DNA from: a virus
Virus record (IMG/VR): IMGVR_UViG_3300030110_005522
Location: 1 to 20,042 of that record
Direction: 5' to 3' (one strand)
DNA: 20,042 bases
A model generated the notes under the pieces. That model saw nothing but the letters and a program-made list of their open reading frames with translations, ran no database searches and was not told where the DNA came from. A program made the position numbers and the translations under genes. This document shows, piece by piece, positions 13,527 through 20,042 of the stretch; the stretch's first letter is position 1; each line of letters opens with the position of its first letter.

Positions 13527-14381
13527 ATGAAGAAAGATACAGCATTACCAAAACAAGCAGAAGAGGTCTTGACAGAAGAATCTGTTAAAGCAATTGAAAC
13601 TGCTCTTGAAGAAAAAATTCATTTGTCAGTTGAAGCAGCTTTAACAAATCAAGACGAGCTTTATGCTGAAAAACTTGATGAGTTGGTTACTGCGATTGAT
13701 AGTGATCATACATCCAAACTTAAAAGGGTTGTTGAGGCAGTTGATATTAATAACGCCAATAAGCTGATAAAAGTGGTTAAAAGATATGAAAAAGAACTTG
13801 GAACTACTGCTGATCAGTTTAAAACAACTTTAGTAGAAAGTATTTCGGATTATCTCGAAGAGTATTTAGAAGAGTCTGTACCAACGAAAGCTATTGAAGA
13901 AGCTACTAAAAACAGAACTGCTACTGAAGTTTTAGGTAATTTAAGAAAAGTACTTGCTGTTGATTCTACATTAATGAGCGAGTCTGTTAAAGAAGCTGTA
14001 ATGGATGGTAAGACCCAAATTGATCATTTAACGTCTAAGGTTAATGAGCTTGCAAAAGAAAATAATCTTCTTAAAGAAGCTTATACAAAACAAAGAGCGC
14101 ATTTATTACTAGAGACAAAAACAGCTGGGTTACCTGATAGTAAAAAAGGATATCTTGTTAAAATTTTAGAAGACAAGTCTCCTACATTTATTGAAGAGAA
14201 TTTTGATTATACAGCTAAGCTTTTCGATAAGAAAGAAAAAGAAAGACTTTCAGTAATTAAAGAGGAAGCATACAAAACACGTAAAGTTAAAGCTGATGCT
14301 CCTGTACAAAAGATCTCAGAGAAGAAAGAAAAGAAGCCATATAACCCGTATTTAGCGGAGTTAGAAAGGTCTCATAAATAA
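13527..14381 (+). CDS. gp22: Prohead core scaffolding protein, T4 gp22-like
   Basis: I place the start at ATG 13527, giving 284 residues; the TTG at 13470 would overlap the small ORF and is unlikely. The product is almost wholly helical and charged, rich in Glu and Lys, with coiled-coil-like heptads (for example EALTNQDELYAEKLDELV and LTSKVNELAKENNLLKEAY), as expected for a scaffold. The C-terminus is basic (KKEKKPYNPYLAELERSHK). An IEE/A sequence in KAIEEATKN fits the gp21 cleavage rule. In T4, gp22 forms the core on which gp23 assembles and is then degraded by gp21. Position between gp21 and gp23 is the same as in T4. Confidence 0.85.
   Translation: MKKDTALPKQAEEVLTEESVKAIETALEEKIHLSVEAALTNQDELYAEKLDELVTAIDSDHTSKLKRVVEAVDINNANKLIKVVKRYEKELGTTADQFKTTLVESISDYLEEYLEESVPTKAIEEATKNRTATEVLGNLRKVLAVDSTLMSESVKEAVMDGKTQIDHLTSKVNELAKENNLLKEAYTKQRAHLLLETKTAGLPDSKKGYLVKILEDKSPTFIEENFDYTAKLFDKKEKERLSVIKEEAYKTRKVKADAPVQKISEKKEKKPYNPYLAELERSHK
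14373..14380 (+). promoter_or_regulatory. Late-promoter-like CATAAATA upstream of the gp23 leader
   Basis: CATAAATA overlaps the end of gp22, 85 bases before the gp23 ATG. By T4 late spacing, transcription would begin near 14386 and produce a leader of about 80 nt, unlike the other late genes here. Confidence 0.6.
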
Positions 14382-14399
14382 TTTCAACCCTGAACAACG

Positions 14400-14443
14400 A
14401 GGTGCTTGCCACCTGAGTAACTTGGGACTTGATCCCATGAGGT
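14400..14443 (+). promoter_or_regulatory. Structured gp23 leader with two tandem hairpins
   Basis: Hairpin 1 is AGGTG (14400-14404), loop CTTGC, CACCT (14410-14414). Hairpin 2 is TGGGA (14423-14427), loop CTTGA, TCCCA (14433-14437). Both have 5-bp stems and 5-base loops beginning CTTG, and are 8 bases apart. ACCT of hairpin 1 (14411-14414) could instead pair with AGGT at 14440-14443, enclosing hairpin 2. A purine-rich ribosome site (AAGGA, 14451-14455) follows 10 bases before the ATG. No T run follows, so these are not terminators. A role in mRNA stability or translation control is inferred. Confidence 0.6.
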
Positions 14444-14465
14444 AAAATGAAAGGAAACGTCTAAT

Positions 14466-16037
14466 ATGAATAAACCACAATCATTTATCGATAGAGATAG
14501 AGCAGATACCCTACTTGAAAAGTGGGCACCTGTTCTTAACTACTCTTCTGATAGCGTTGCTCCTATCGAAGACGATCACACTCGCCTCAATACCGCCATT
14601 CTTCTTGAAAACCAGGAAAAGTGGTGTATTGAAGAGGCTAATACAGCCGGTGCAGCGGGTGCTTTCGGAGCTGAAGTCACGCCACCCGTATACCAGCCTG
14701 GTGTACAGGGTAATGGCCCGAACGGCGGCTCTGGAGACACTTATGCTCCTAATGATGCTCGTCTTCCTAAGGTGTTAATTCCGATGATTCGTCGTACGTT
14801 CCCTGAGCTTATCACCAACGAAATCGTTGGTGTTCAGCCGATGTCTGGTCCTGTTGGACTGGCCTTCGCTCTTCGTTATGCTTACAACAGTCAGCACTTA
14901 GGTGCTGGTACCGATGGTACAAATAGCTCTACTGCTGCGCAAGCTGCAAGTGGTGGATTTGTACCTACTGGTGCTACTAGTACTGGTCCAGGAGATCCTA
15001 CCGTAACTGGTGGTTCTGTCGGTCCATATGACGGTACAGTTGCTAACGTTGAGCTTGGTTATCAGTTGCTTGATACCCGTTTCACTGGTTCTTCTTCTGC
15101 CGCTCTTTCGGGTGGTAGTAATGGAGTTACTGGTGATTGGGACTTTGCAGCTCAAGACCAAGGTGTAGCTCAGATTCTTTCCGCTTTCGAGATTACTGGT
15201 AACATTCCTCAGGTTGAGGTTAAGTTCGAGAAGACCGCTGTTGAGGCCGGCACACGCCGCCTTGGTGCACGTTGGTCCGTCGAGCTTGAGCAAGACCTTA
15301 AGAACATGAACGGTATCGATATTGATGCTGAGATCACAAACGCTATGTCGTATGAGATTCAGGCTGAGATCGACCGTGAGATGCTCATGAGAATGATCCA
15401 GGCAGCTCTTAATGCTGGATTGAACGCTGGATATTCCATCTGGTCACCTGCTTCTGCAGATGGTCGTTGGATGGTTGAGCGTAATAGGGACTTTTATCAG
15501 CGTCTTATCATTGAAGCCAATCGTATCGCCGTACGTAACAGACGTGGAGCTGCTAACTTTGTTGTAGCAACTCCTCGTGTTTGCGCTATCCTCGAGATGC
15601 TCCCTGAATTCCAGTGGGTGCCTGTGCAGGGTGACGTCAACACACAGCCTGTTGGTATTGCTAAGGTTGGTTCGCTTGGTGGAAGATTCAACGTTTACCG
15701 TGATACCAGAACAGAAGTTCAGAACAGTACAGCCTATACCGATGGTACAGACAAGTACAGTGACGGAAGTGGCGGAACATTAGCAGCTCAAATTGAGTAT
15801 GCTCTGCTCGGCTACAAAGGTCCTGAGTTCTACGACACTGGTATCATTTATTGCCCTTACATTCCTGTCATGGTTCAGAGAACTATCGGTCCTAACGACT
15901 TCGCACCACGTGTTGGCTTGCTTACTCGTTATGGTGTTGTTGACAACATCTTCGGAGCGAATCTCTACTACCATGTCATTCTTGTTCAGGGACTTGGTAC
16001 TGCGTTTACGCCAGCTTCTCAGTCGGTGTACTTCTAA
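14466..16037 (+). CDS. gp23: Major capsid protein, T4 gp23-like
   Basis: This 523-residue protein (T4 gp23 is 521) has LLEKWAPVL near the N-terminus and the classic segment GVQPMSGPVGLAFALRYAY (about residues 120-138). Later come ARWSVELEQDLKNMNGIDID, NFVVATPRVCAIL, LGGRFNVYRD and GYKGPEFYDTGIIYCPYIPV, with TRYGVVDNIF near the end. The likely gp21 processing site is IEE57/Ala58, giving a mature protein of about 466 residues. It forms the hexamers of the capsid. The gene differs from its neighbours in composition: Arg is mostly CGT/CGC rather than AGA, Phe and Ile often end in C, and GC content is visibly higher. It is preceded by a structured leader with a Shine-Dalgarno sequence and followed by two stop codons and a strong terminator. 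Confidence 0.97.
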   Translation: MNKPQSFIDRDRADTLLEKWAPVLNYSSDSVAPIEDDHTRLNTAILLENQEKWCIEEANTAGAAGAFGAEVTPPVYQPGVQGNGPNGGSGDTYAPNDARLPKVLIPMIRRTFPELITNEIVGVQPMSGPVGLAFALRYAYNSQHLGAGTDGTNSSTAAQAASGGFVPTGATSTGPGDPTVTGGSVGPYDGTVANVELGYQLLDTRFTGSSSAALSGGSNGVTGDWDFAAQDQGVAQILSAFEITGNIPQVEVKFEKTAVEAGTRRLGARWSVELEQDLKNMNGIDIDAEITNAMSYEIQAEIDREMLMRMIQAALNAGLNAGYSIWSPASADGRWMVERNRDFYQRLIIEANRIAVRNRRGAANFVVATPRVCAILEMLPEFQWVPVQGDVNTQPVGIAKVGSLGGRFNVYRDTRTEVQNSTAYTDGTDKYSDGSGGTLAAQIEYALLGYKGPEFYDTGIIYCPYIPVMVQRTIGPNDFAPRVGLLTRYGVVDNIFGANLYYHVILVQGLGTAFTPASQSVYF

Positions 16038-16080
16038 TAGTACGTCGCTGATTAAGCAGCAGTCGAGAGACACAACTTAT

Positions 16081-16116
16081 AAAAACAGCGGGACGAAAGT
16101 TCCGCTGTTTTTTTTT
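16081..16116 (+). terminator. Rho-independent terminator after gp23
   Basis: CAGCGGGAC (16086-16094) pairs with GTTCCGCTG (16099-16107) as a 9-bp stem with one G-T pair and a GAAA tetraloop. It is flanked by an A run and followed by nine T (16108-16116). The A/T flanks make it potentially bidirectional. It ends the gp23 transcript. Confidence 0.93.
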
Positions 16117-16147
16117 GTTTAAGTTTACGTAAATAGTACCATTTTTG

Positions 16148-16155
16148 TATAAATA
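16148..16155 (+). promoter_or_regulatory. Perfect T4-type late promoter TATAAATA
   Basis: TATAAATA matches the T4 late consensus in all eight bases. It is followed by exactly five bases (TTTGT) and the ATG at 16161, and lies just after the gp23 terminator, so it restarts transcription for the next gene. Confidence 0.75.
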
Positions 16156-16160
16156 TTTGT

Positions 16161-16736
16161 ATGGCAAATTTCATTTATTCATTCGACACCGGGCTGTATG
16201 ATATTGCAAACTCAGCCGCACAAGGATATCCTTACGGTTCAGGTCCAGTGCCAATTAAAAATACAACTGGATATACTAATACCAAAACAGGTCCGATTTA
16301 CGCTGCAGCAGACGGGATAACATTTGTAGAAGCTCTCGCGAGCCCGTTAAGTGACGGTAATGCAGGTATGGAGTTTTTAACAGGAGGCCGGCTTGCAGAT
16401 GGTAGAACAATTATTGGAGCGCTATATAATTTTAGAACTACTGCAACAGGTAATGCGGATGAACCTATAAGTGCAGCACCTGCATATTACCATATCTTTG
16501 AGCTTCCAGAGCCGGAAGACAGCGACTTTCTGCATCAACCTATTATGAGAATTTCAGCTGGATATCATGGGGATCCAATTGCCTTGGTTCTAGATGATAA
16601 CAGTACTATCATGTATACTATTGCTCATAAAGGGGCCGGTAACGCTGATGTAATGTCGCCATTAGCTGGTCTATCAGGTTATAATATGGCTGTAGGACCT
16701 AACTTACGTCGTAAGGTAGCATTAGGATACGCTTAA
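16161..16736 (+). CDS. Hypothetical late protein next to gp23
   Basis: I do not recognise this 191-residue protein. It is rich in Gly, Ala and Thr, weakly acidic, with few Lys, and looks beta-rich (for example IIGALYNFRTT, YYHIFELPEPEDSDF, IALVLDDNSTIMYTIAHKG). There is no signal peptide, membrane segment or coiled coil. It has its own perfect late promoter between the gp23 terminator and its ATG, and no Shine-Dalgarno sequence. Position directly after the capsid gene and late-type control suggest a virion protein, possibly a head decoration or vertex protein, but this is inference from context. It ends 57 bases before the stop of the convergent fibre gene. Confidence 0.8.
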   Translation: MANFIYSFDTGLYDIANSAAQGYPYGSGPVPIKNTTGYTNTKTGPIYAAADGITFVEALASPLSDGNAGMEFLTGGRLADGRTIIGALYNFRTTATGNADEPISAAPAYYHIFELPEPEDSDFLHQPIMRISAGYHGDPIALVLDDNSTIMYTIAHKGAGNADVMSPLAGLSGYNMAVGPNLRRKVALGYA

Positions 16737-16753
16737 GTCTCCCTGCATTAAAC

Positions 16754-16791
16754 ACTAGTCTCGTCTACTAGTCTTATATACGTTCTATATA
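16754..16791. other. Inverted repeats between convergent genes
   Basis: Two palindromic pairs lie in the 57-base gap between the hypothetical late gene and the fibre gene. ACTAGT (16754-16759) and ACTAGT (16767-16772) are also part of a direct repeat ACTAGTCT. TATATA (16775-16780) and TATATA (16786-16791) surround CGTTC. Either could form a short hairpin on both strands. There is no T run, so any terminator role for the two converging genes is weakly supported. Confidence 0.35.
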
Positions 16792-16793
16792 AC

Positions 16794-19700
16794 CTACTCA
16801 GGGTTATCATATTCAACACGTACCCTACCATCATCATCTGTAGTGGGATTATCATACATGTGTTGGTCATGTCTCTCACCTAATACCATCCATGATACTG
16901 TAGCAGTAGAATTTGCTACACAGCTCTCAACCGTTAGTATGTTGCCTGATACTGACCCTCTTACAGGGTCCCAGTTAGTTTCATTAGTTGTAAATGTTCT
17001 AAAGCACCTATTTAAAGCAGTTAAAGTACCATCAGTCATACCGTGTTTATTGTCGATATTTACTGTAGCTTTACCAGCAGTTAATTGTACAACCCCGCTA
17101 TATATATTATCAGCTTGAGGAGCCTCAACAAATGAGTGTGATAACCGCTTACTAGCAGACAATGCTGGTAACGGGTGTATAATATCAAAACATCCGGATG
17201 ATTTACTCAAAGTACCACATATATTAACACCATAACATGCTAGTATAGATGGTGTACCACCACACCCACAGCAGCCAGCACTTCCACCAACAATCAAGCA
17301 AGCACTGCTACTAGCTGATGTTCCTATACCGGCACAAGAAAAACAAGCTGTACCACCGCAAACAGATGTAGTACCGCACACCGCAGGTGATCGTAAGCAT
17401 GTACTAGCGCAATGTGTTCCTGTTGTTCGCGAACCAGATGAACAAGTGCAAAATTTAACAGAGTTATTATTATAAAGTACAACAGTAGAATCGTCATTAA
17501 TAATAATACCATTCTCATTATCATGCGGCATTAAGTAAATGTTACCGCCGTCATCACCATCAACATTGTTTCTGATACAAATATGATTTTTATCATTATC
17601 GATAAATGATGAAGTACCGTTATGATAAATGCTTAGATCAGCACTATCACCAAAATTAGCAGAAACATCATCAGCTAAATCAATTTGACCAGTAAATGTC
17701 TTTGTACCAGCTATTGATTGATCACCAGTAGTTCTAATTACCGTACTATCAACGCAAATTGTTCCTGTTGAGGTTATAGCACCGCCGTCAATACCGTCGC
17801 CTGTGGCAATATTCGTTACAGTACCTGTGCAAGTTGTATACCCGCTATTATTTGTCCACTGAGATATATTACCACCCTTGTTGGTAAACGTTTGAGAGTT
17901 GCTCGCTGTTGTAGTACCAGTACAATCGGTATAACTACAATCATTTGTCCATTGTGATATATTACCCCCTTTGTTAGTAAAGGTCTGAGAGTTACTTGCT
18001 GTTGTAGTACCAGTACAATCGGTATAACTACAATCATTTGTCCATTGCGATATATTACCACCTTTATTGGTAAAGGTTTGTGAGTTACTATTTGTCGTAG
18101 TACCGGTACAAGTAGTATAACCAGCGCCGTTATCAAAGATAGCATTACTTATTTCACATGCAGCTTTTCTCCTATCAGCACCATTATCTAAAACTATAAA
18201 CTCATCTGTACTTACCATTGTTGCTGTCATATCAGTTAACTCTGACATATCCAACGTTAATGTTACACCACCTGAAGAACCACCTCCGCAAAGACCGACA
18301 CCTGCTGTAACACCTGTTATATCACCTGCATTAGTTGTATAACCGCAATCATTGGTCCACTGAGATATATTACCCCCTTTGTTAGTAAAGGTCTGCGAGT
18401 TGCTCGCTGTTGTAGTACCGGTACAGTCTATACCAGCAGCACTACTACAACCATCAAGCAAGTTAAGCTCTGTAGCAGTAGAATCAACCGCAGTACCATT
18501 AAGAATTAGCTTACTATCACCAATACATACTTTACCAATAGTAAAATCTCCATTGTCATCGATACACCCTCTATCTCCGTTGGATGTTCTAAATATAATA
18601 TTATTATCTGTGCTAAACTTAATTAAGTTATGATCATCTCTACCCACAACTAAACTAGTATTTTTAATACTTGTAATACCTGTCTGACATGCTGTTACAG
18701 CAACATCATTTGTGTTTACTGTAATACCTGTACCAGCACCAACAGCTAAGCTACCTGTTGTCGTAATAGCTCCACCAGTAAGTCCAGCACCATCATCAAC
18801 TGAAGTAACCGTACCTGTACAACCAGTATAACTACAATCGTTAGTCCACTGAGATATGTTACCACCTTTGTTTGTAAAGGTCTGCGAGTTACTCGCTGTT
18901 GTAGTACCAGTACAATCGGTATAACTACAATCATTTGTCCATTGCGATATATTACCACCTTTATTGGTAAAGGTTTGTGAGTTACTTGGTGTAGTCGTAC
19001 CAGTGCAGGTAGTAAAGCCTGTAGAATTATAAGCATTACAGCCAAATATTTCACTGAAAAGTTTTCTTCTCTCCGAACCATTATCAAGAAGAATTAATTC
19101 ATCCTCTGATGTATTAATACTACCAGTCATATCAGTTAGTTCTGATAGATCTAATGATATATCAACAGTACCACTACTACCGCTACCATCTAAGCCAGCT
19201 GAAGTTGTAATACAAGCTATATTACCAACGCCTGTTCCTGTACATGTAGTATATCCACTATCGTTAGTCCATTGTGATATACAACCACATTTGTTAGTGA
19301 AGGTCTGTGAGTTACTATTAGTTGTTGTACCTGTGCAAGTTGTATACCCACTATCGTTTGTCCACTGTGATATATTACCGCCTTTATTGGTAAACGTTTG
19401 AGAGTTACTATTAGTTGTAGTACCGGTGCAAGTAGTATACCCGCTATTATTTGTCCACTGTGATATATTACCGCCTTTATTGGTAAAGGTCTGTGAGTTA
19501 CTTGCTGTTGTTGTTCCTGTGCAATCTGTAAAACCTTCATCGTTACTAAAGACACTTAAACCAATTTCATTAGCAGCTTTACGTCTTTGCGCTGAGCTAT
19601 CCAATACAACAAGTTCATCAGACCCAGTAAATGTTGCAGTCATATCAGTCAACTCACTGAGATCGACATTAACGCATGGAGTAGCTGAAGTACCACCATC

Positions 19701-20042
19701 AATATCTATTAAAGAACCCGCTTGAATCTCAGTAATATCACCCGCGCAAGTAGTATACCCGCTATCGTTAGTCCATTGTGATATACAACCACCTTTGTTT
19801 GTAAATGTTTGTGTATTACTATTTGTTGTAGTACCGGTACAAGTTGTATAACCAGAATCATTCGTCCATTGAGATATACAACCGCCCTTGTTAGTGAAGG
19901 TCTGCGAGTTACTATTTGTCGTAGTACCTGTGCAGGTAGTGTAACCAGAATTATTTGTCCATTGAGATATATTACCACCTTTGTTAGTAAACGTTTGGGA
20001 ATTGCTTGCAGTAGTTGTACCTGTACAATCAGTAAATCCGGA
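16794..20042 (-). CDS. Giant repetitive, cysteine-rich tail fibre protein (N-terminal part outside window)
   Basis: The minus-strand frame is open from the stop at 16794 to the window end, giving at least 1082 residues; a TTG at 19652 that could be taken as start is internal. From the N-terminal side there are twelve 31-residue units of the form CTGTTTxSNSQTFTNK then GGNISQWTNDxxYT. They are grouped 3+3+2+1+3 and separated by modules with SELTDM and VLDNGxxRRKA. An ATELNLLDG module is near 18450-18510 and a DLSIYHNG module near 17610-17660. Then follow a segment with 15 Cys in 87 residues (17190-17450) and a conserved C-terminal domain (DIIHPLPALSASKRLSHSF; SWMVLGERHDQHMYDN) common to marine phage fibres. 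It probably forms a trimeric receptor-binding fibre. It converges on the gp23-side genes. Confidence 0.9.
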   Translation of the reverse strand, partial: SGFTDCTGTTTASNSQTFTNKGGNISQWTNNSGYTTCTGTTTNSNSQTFTNKGGCISQWTNDSGYTTCTGTTTNSNTQTFTNKGGCISQWTNDSGYTTCAGDITEIQAGSLIDIDGGTSATPCVNVDLSELTDMTATFTGSDELVVLDSSAQRRKAANEIGLSVFSNDEGFTDCTGTTTASNSQTFTNKGGNISQWTNNSGYTTCTGTTTNSNSQTFTNKGGNISQWTNDSGYTTCTGTTTNSNSQTFTNKCGCISQWTNDSGYTTCTGTGVGNIACITTSAGLDGSGSSGTVDISLDLSELTDMTGSINTSEDELILLDNGSERRKLFSEIFGCNAYNSTGFTTCTGTTTPSNSQTFTNKGGNISQWTNDCSYTDCTGTTTASNSQTFTNKGGNISQWTNDCSYTGCTGTVTSVDDGAGLTGGAITTTGSLAVGAGTGITVNTNDVAVTACQTGITSIKNTSLVVGRDDHNLIKFSTDNNIIFRTSNGDRGCIDDNGDFTIGKVCIGDSKLILNGTAVDSTATELNLLDGCSSAAGIDCTGTTTASNSQTFTNKGGNISQWTNDCGYTTNAGDITGVTAGVGLCGGGSSGGVTLTLDMSELTDMTATMVSTDEFIVLDNGADRRKAACEISNAIFDNGAGYTTCTGTTTNSNSQTFTNKGGNISQWTNDCSYTDCTGTTTASNSQTFTNKGGNISQWTNDCSYTDCTGTTTASNSQTFTNKGGNISQWTNNSGYTTCTGTVTNIATGDGIDGGAITSTGTICVDSTVIRTTGDQSIAGTKTFTGQIDLADDVSANFGDSADLSIYHNGTSSFIDNDKNHICIRNNVDGDDGGNIYLMPHDNENGIIINDDSTVVLYNNNSVKFCTCSSGSRTTGTHCASTCLRSPAVCGTTSVCGGTACFSCAGIGTSASSSACLIVGGSAGCCGCGGTPSILACYGVNICGTLSKSSGCFDIIHPLPALSASKRLSHSFVEAPQADNIYSGVVQLTAGKATVNIDNKHGMTDGTLTALNRCFRTFTTNETNWDPVRGSVSGNILTVESCVANSTATVSWMVLGERHDQHMYDNPTTDDDGRVRVEYDNPE
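17822..18120 (-). repeat. Fibre repeat array, three 93-bp units
   Basis: Three tandem units, each encoding 31 residues with SNSQTFTNK and ISQWTN, lie in the C-terminal half of the fibre. Unit ends vary between NDCSYTD and NNSGYTT types. Boundaries are approximate. Confidence 0.85.
17998..18089 (-). repeat. Exact 92-bp direct repeat, copy 1
   Basis: This 92-base stretch is identical to 18895-18986, offset 897 bases (299 codons, in frame). Other copies of the fibre unit differ from one another at many synonymous positions, so exact identity stands out. Confidence 0.85.
18339..18430 (-). repeat. Single fibre repeat unit
   Basis: One isolated copy of the 31-residue unit (ASNSQTFTNK, ISQWTNDCGYTT) follows the ATELNLLDG module in the protein. 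Boundaries are approximate. Confidence 0.8.
18817..19020 (-). repeat. Fibre repeat array, two 93-bp units
   Basis: Two tandem copies of the 31-residue unit (PSNSQTFTNK and ASNSQTFTNK), both ending in the NDCSYT type. Boundaries are approximate. Confidence 0.85.
18895..18986 (-). repeat. Exact 92-bp direct repeat, copy 2
   Basis: This stretch is identical to 17998-18089. Recombination between the two would remove 299 codons without changing the frame. Confidence 0.85.
19236..19530 (-). repeat. Fibre repeat array, three 93-bp units
   Basis: Three tandem copies of the 31-residue unit. One has Cys substituted at two Gly/Asn positions (NKCGCISQW) instead of NKGGNISQW. Boundaries are approximate. 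Confidence 0.85.
19745..20042 (-). repeat. Fibre repeat array, three 93-bp units, running off the window
   Basis: Three tandem copies reach the window end; two have NKGGCISQW with Cys in place of Asn, and one has SNTQ instead of SNSQ. The array may continue outside the window. Confidence 0.85.

Noticed and set aside
14515-16122. Overlapping ORFs within gp23 on both strands
   Set aside because: Open frames caused by the higher GC and codon bias of gp23; the gp23 frame has clear homology.
16741-16803. CCCTG (16741-16745) pairing with CAGGG (16799-16803) as a long terminator stem
   Set aside because: The arms are 53 bases apart, the right arm is inside the fibre gene and no T run follows.
16843-19725. 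Several plus-strand ORFs and other-frame minus ORFs across the fibre gene
   Set aside because: They are shadows of the repetitive fibre frame, with no recognisable domains, promoters or ribosome sites.
17822-20042. CRISPR-like or diversity-generating retroelement repeats
   Set aside because: The repeats are coding and in frame with no unique spacers of fixed size. Variation between units is mostly synonymous, not adenine-directed, and no reverse transcriptase is present.

Overview
The window is a 20 kb piece of a tailed dsDNA phage genome with T4-like (myovirus) virion genes. The identification rests on recognisable T4 homologues: sheath stabiliser gp15, portal gp20, neck protein gp13, head-completion nuclease gp4, prohead protease gp21, scaffold gp22, major capsid protein gp23 and a GroES/gp31-type co-chaperonin. 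The AT-rich DNA, the phage-borne nucleotide-sugar genes and the fibre modules (DLxIYHxG, ATELNLLDG, SQTFTNK..ISQWTND) resemble marine T4-like phages of SAR11 and cyanobacteria. The host cannot be fixed from this sequence. No tRNA, integrase, insertion sequence or CRISPR array was seen.

Layout. (1) 1-4755, plus strand: a tightly coupled sugar-nucleotide/glycan operon of GDP-mannose 4,6-dehydratase (cut by the window start), GDP-L-fucose synthase, a DUF366-like protein, an exostosin-like glycosyltransferase, a small protein resembling the phage clamp-loader A subunit, a UDP-hexose epimerase-type SDR protein and a short UDP-glucose dehydrogenase-type protein. Most junctions overlap or abut. (2) 4773-7544: co-chaperonin, a DUF2693-like protein, an unknown protein and a DinG/XPD-type helicase. 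(3) 7560-16037: the morphogenesis block gp15, gp20, a small minus-strand gene, gp13, gp4, gp21, an unlisted 48-residue ORF, gp22 and gp23, ending at a strong intrinsic terminator. This order is rearranged relative to T4, and gp14 and gp16-gp19 are not in the window. (4) 16161-16736: an unknown, probably late, protein. (5) 16794-20042, minus strand: the C-terminal 1082 residues or more of a very repetitive, cysteine-rich tail fibre whose start lies beyond the window.

How the genes work together. gp20, gp21, gp22, gp23 and the small ORF should build and mature the prohead. The co-chaperonin should help host GroEL fold gp23. gp13, gp4 and gp15 finish the head and join it to the tail, and the fibre binds the host. 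The sugar operon could alter a host or virion glycan.

The most striking regulatory feature is a repeated T4-late-promoter-like TAAATA element. In six genes, on both strands, it lies exactly 5 nt upstream of ATG. If transcription starts where T4 late transcription does, it begins on or next to the A of the start codon, so those mRNAs would be leaderless. gp23 is the exception: its promoter is followed by a leader of about 80 nt with two regular hairpins and a Shine-Dalgarno sequence.
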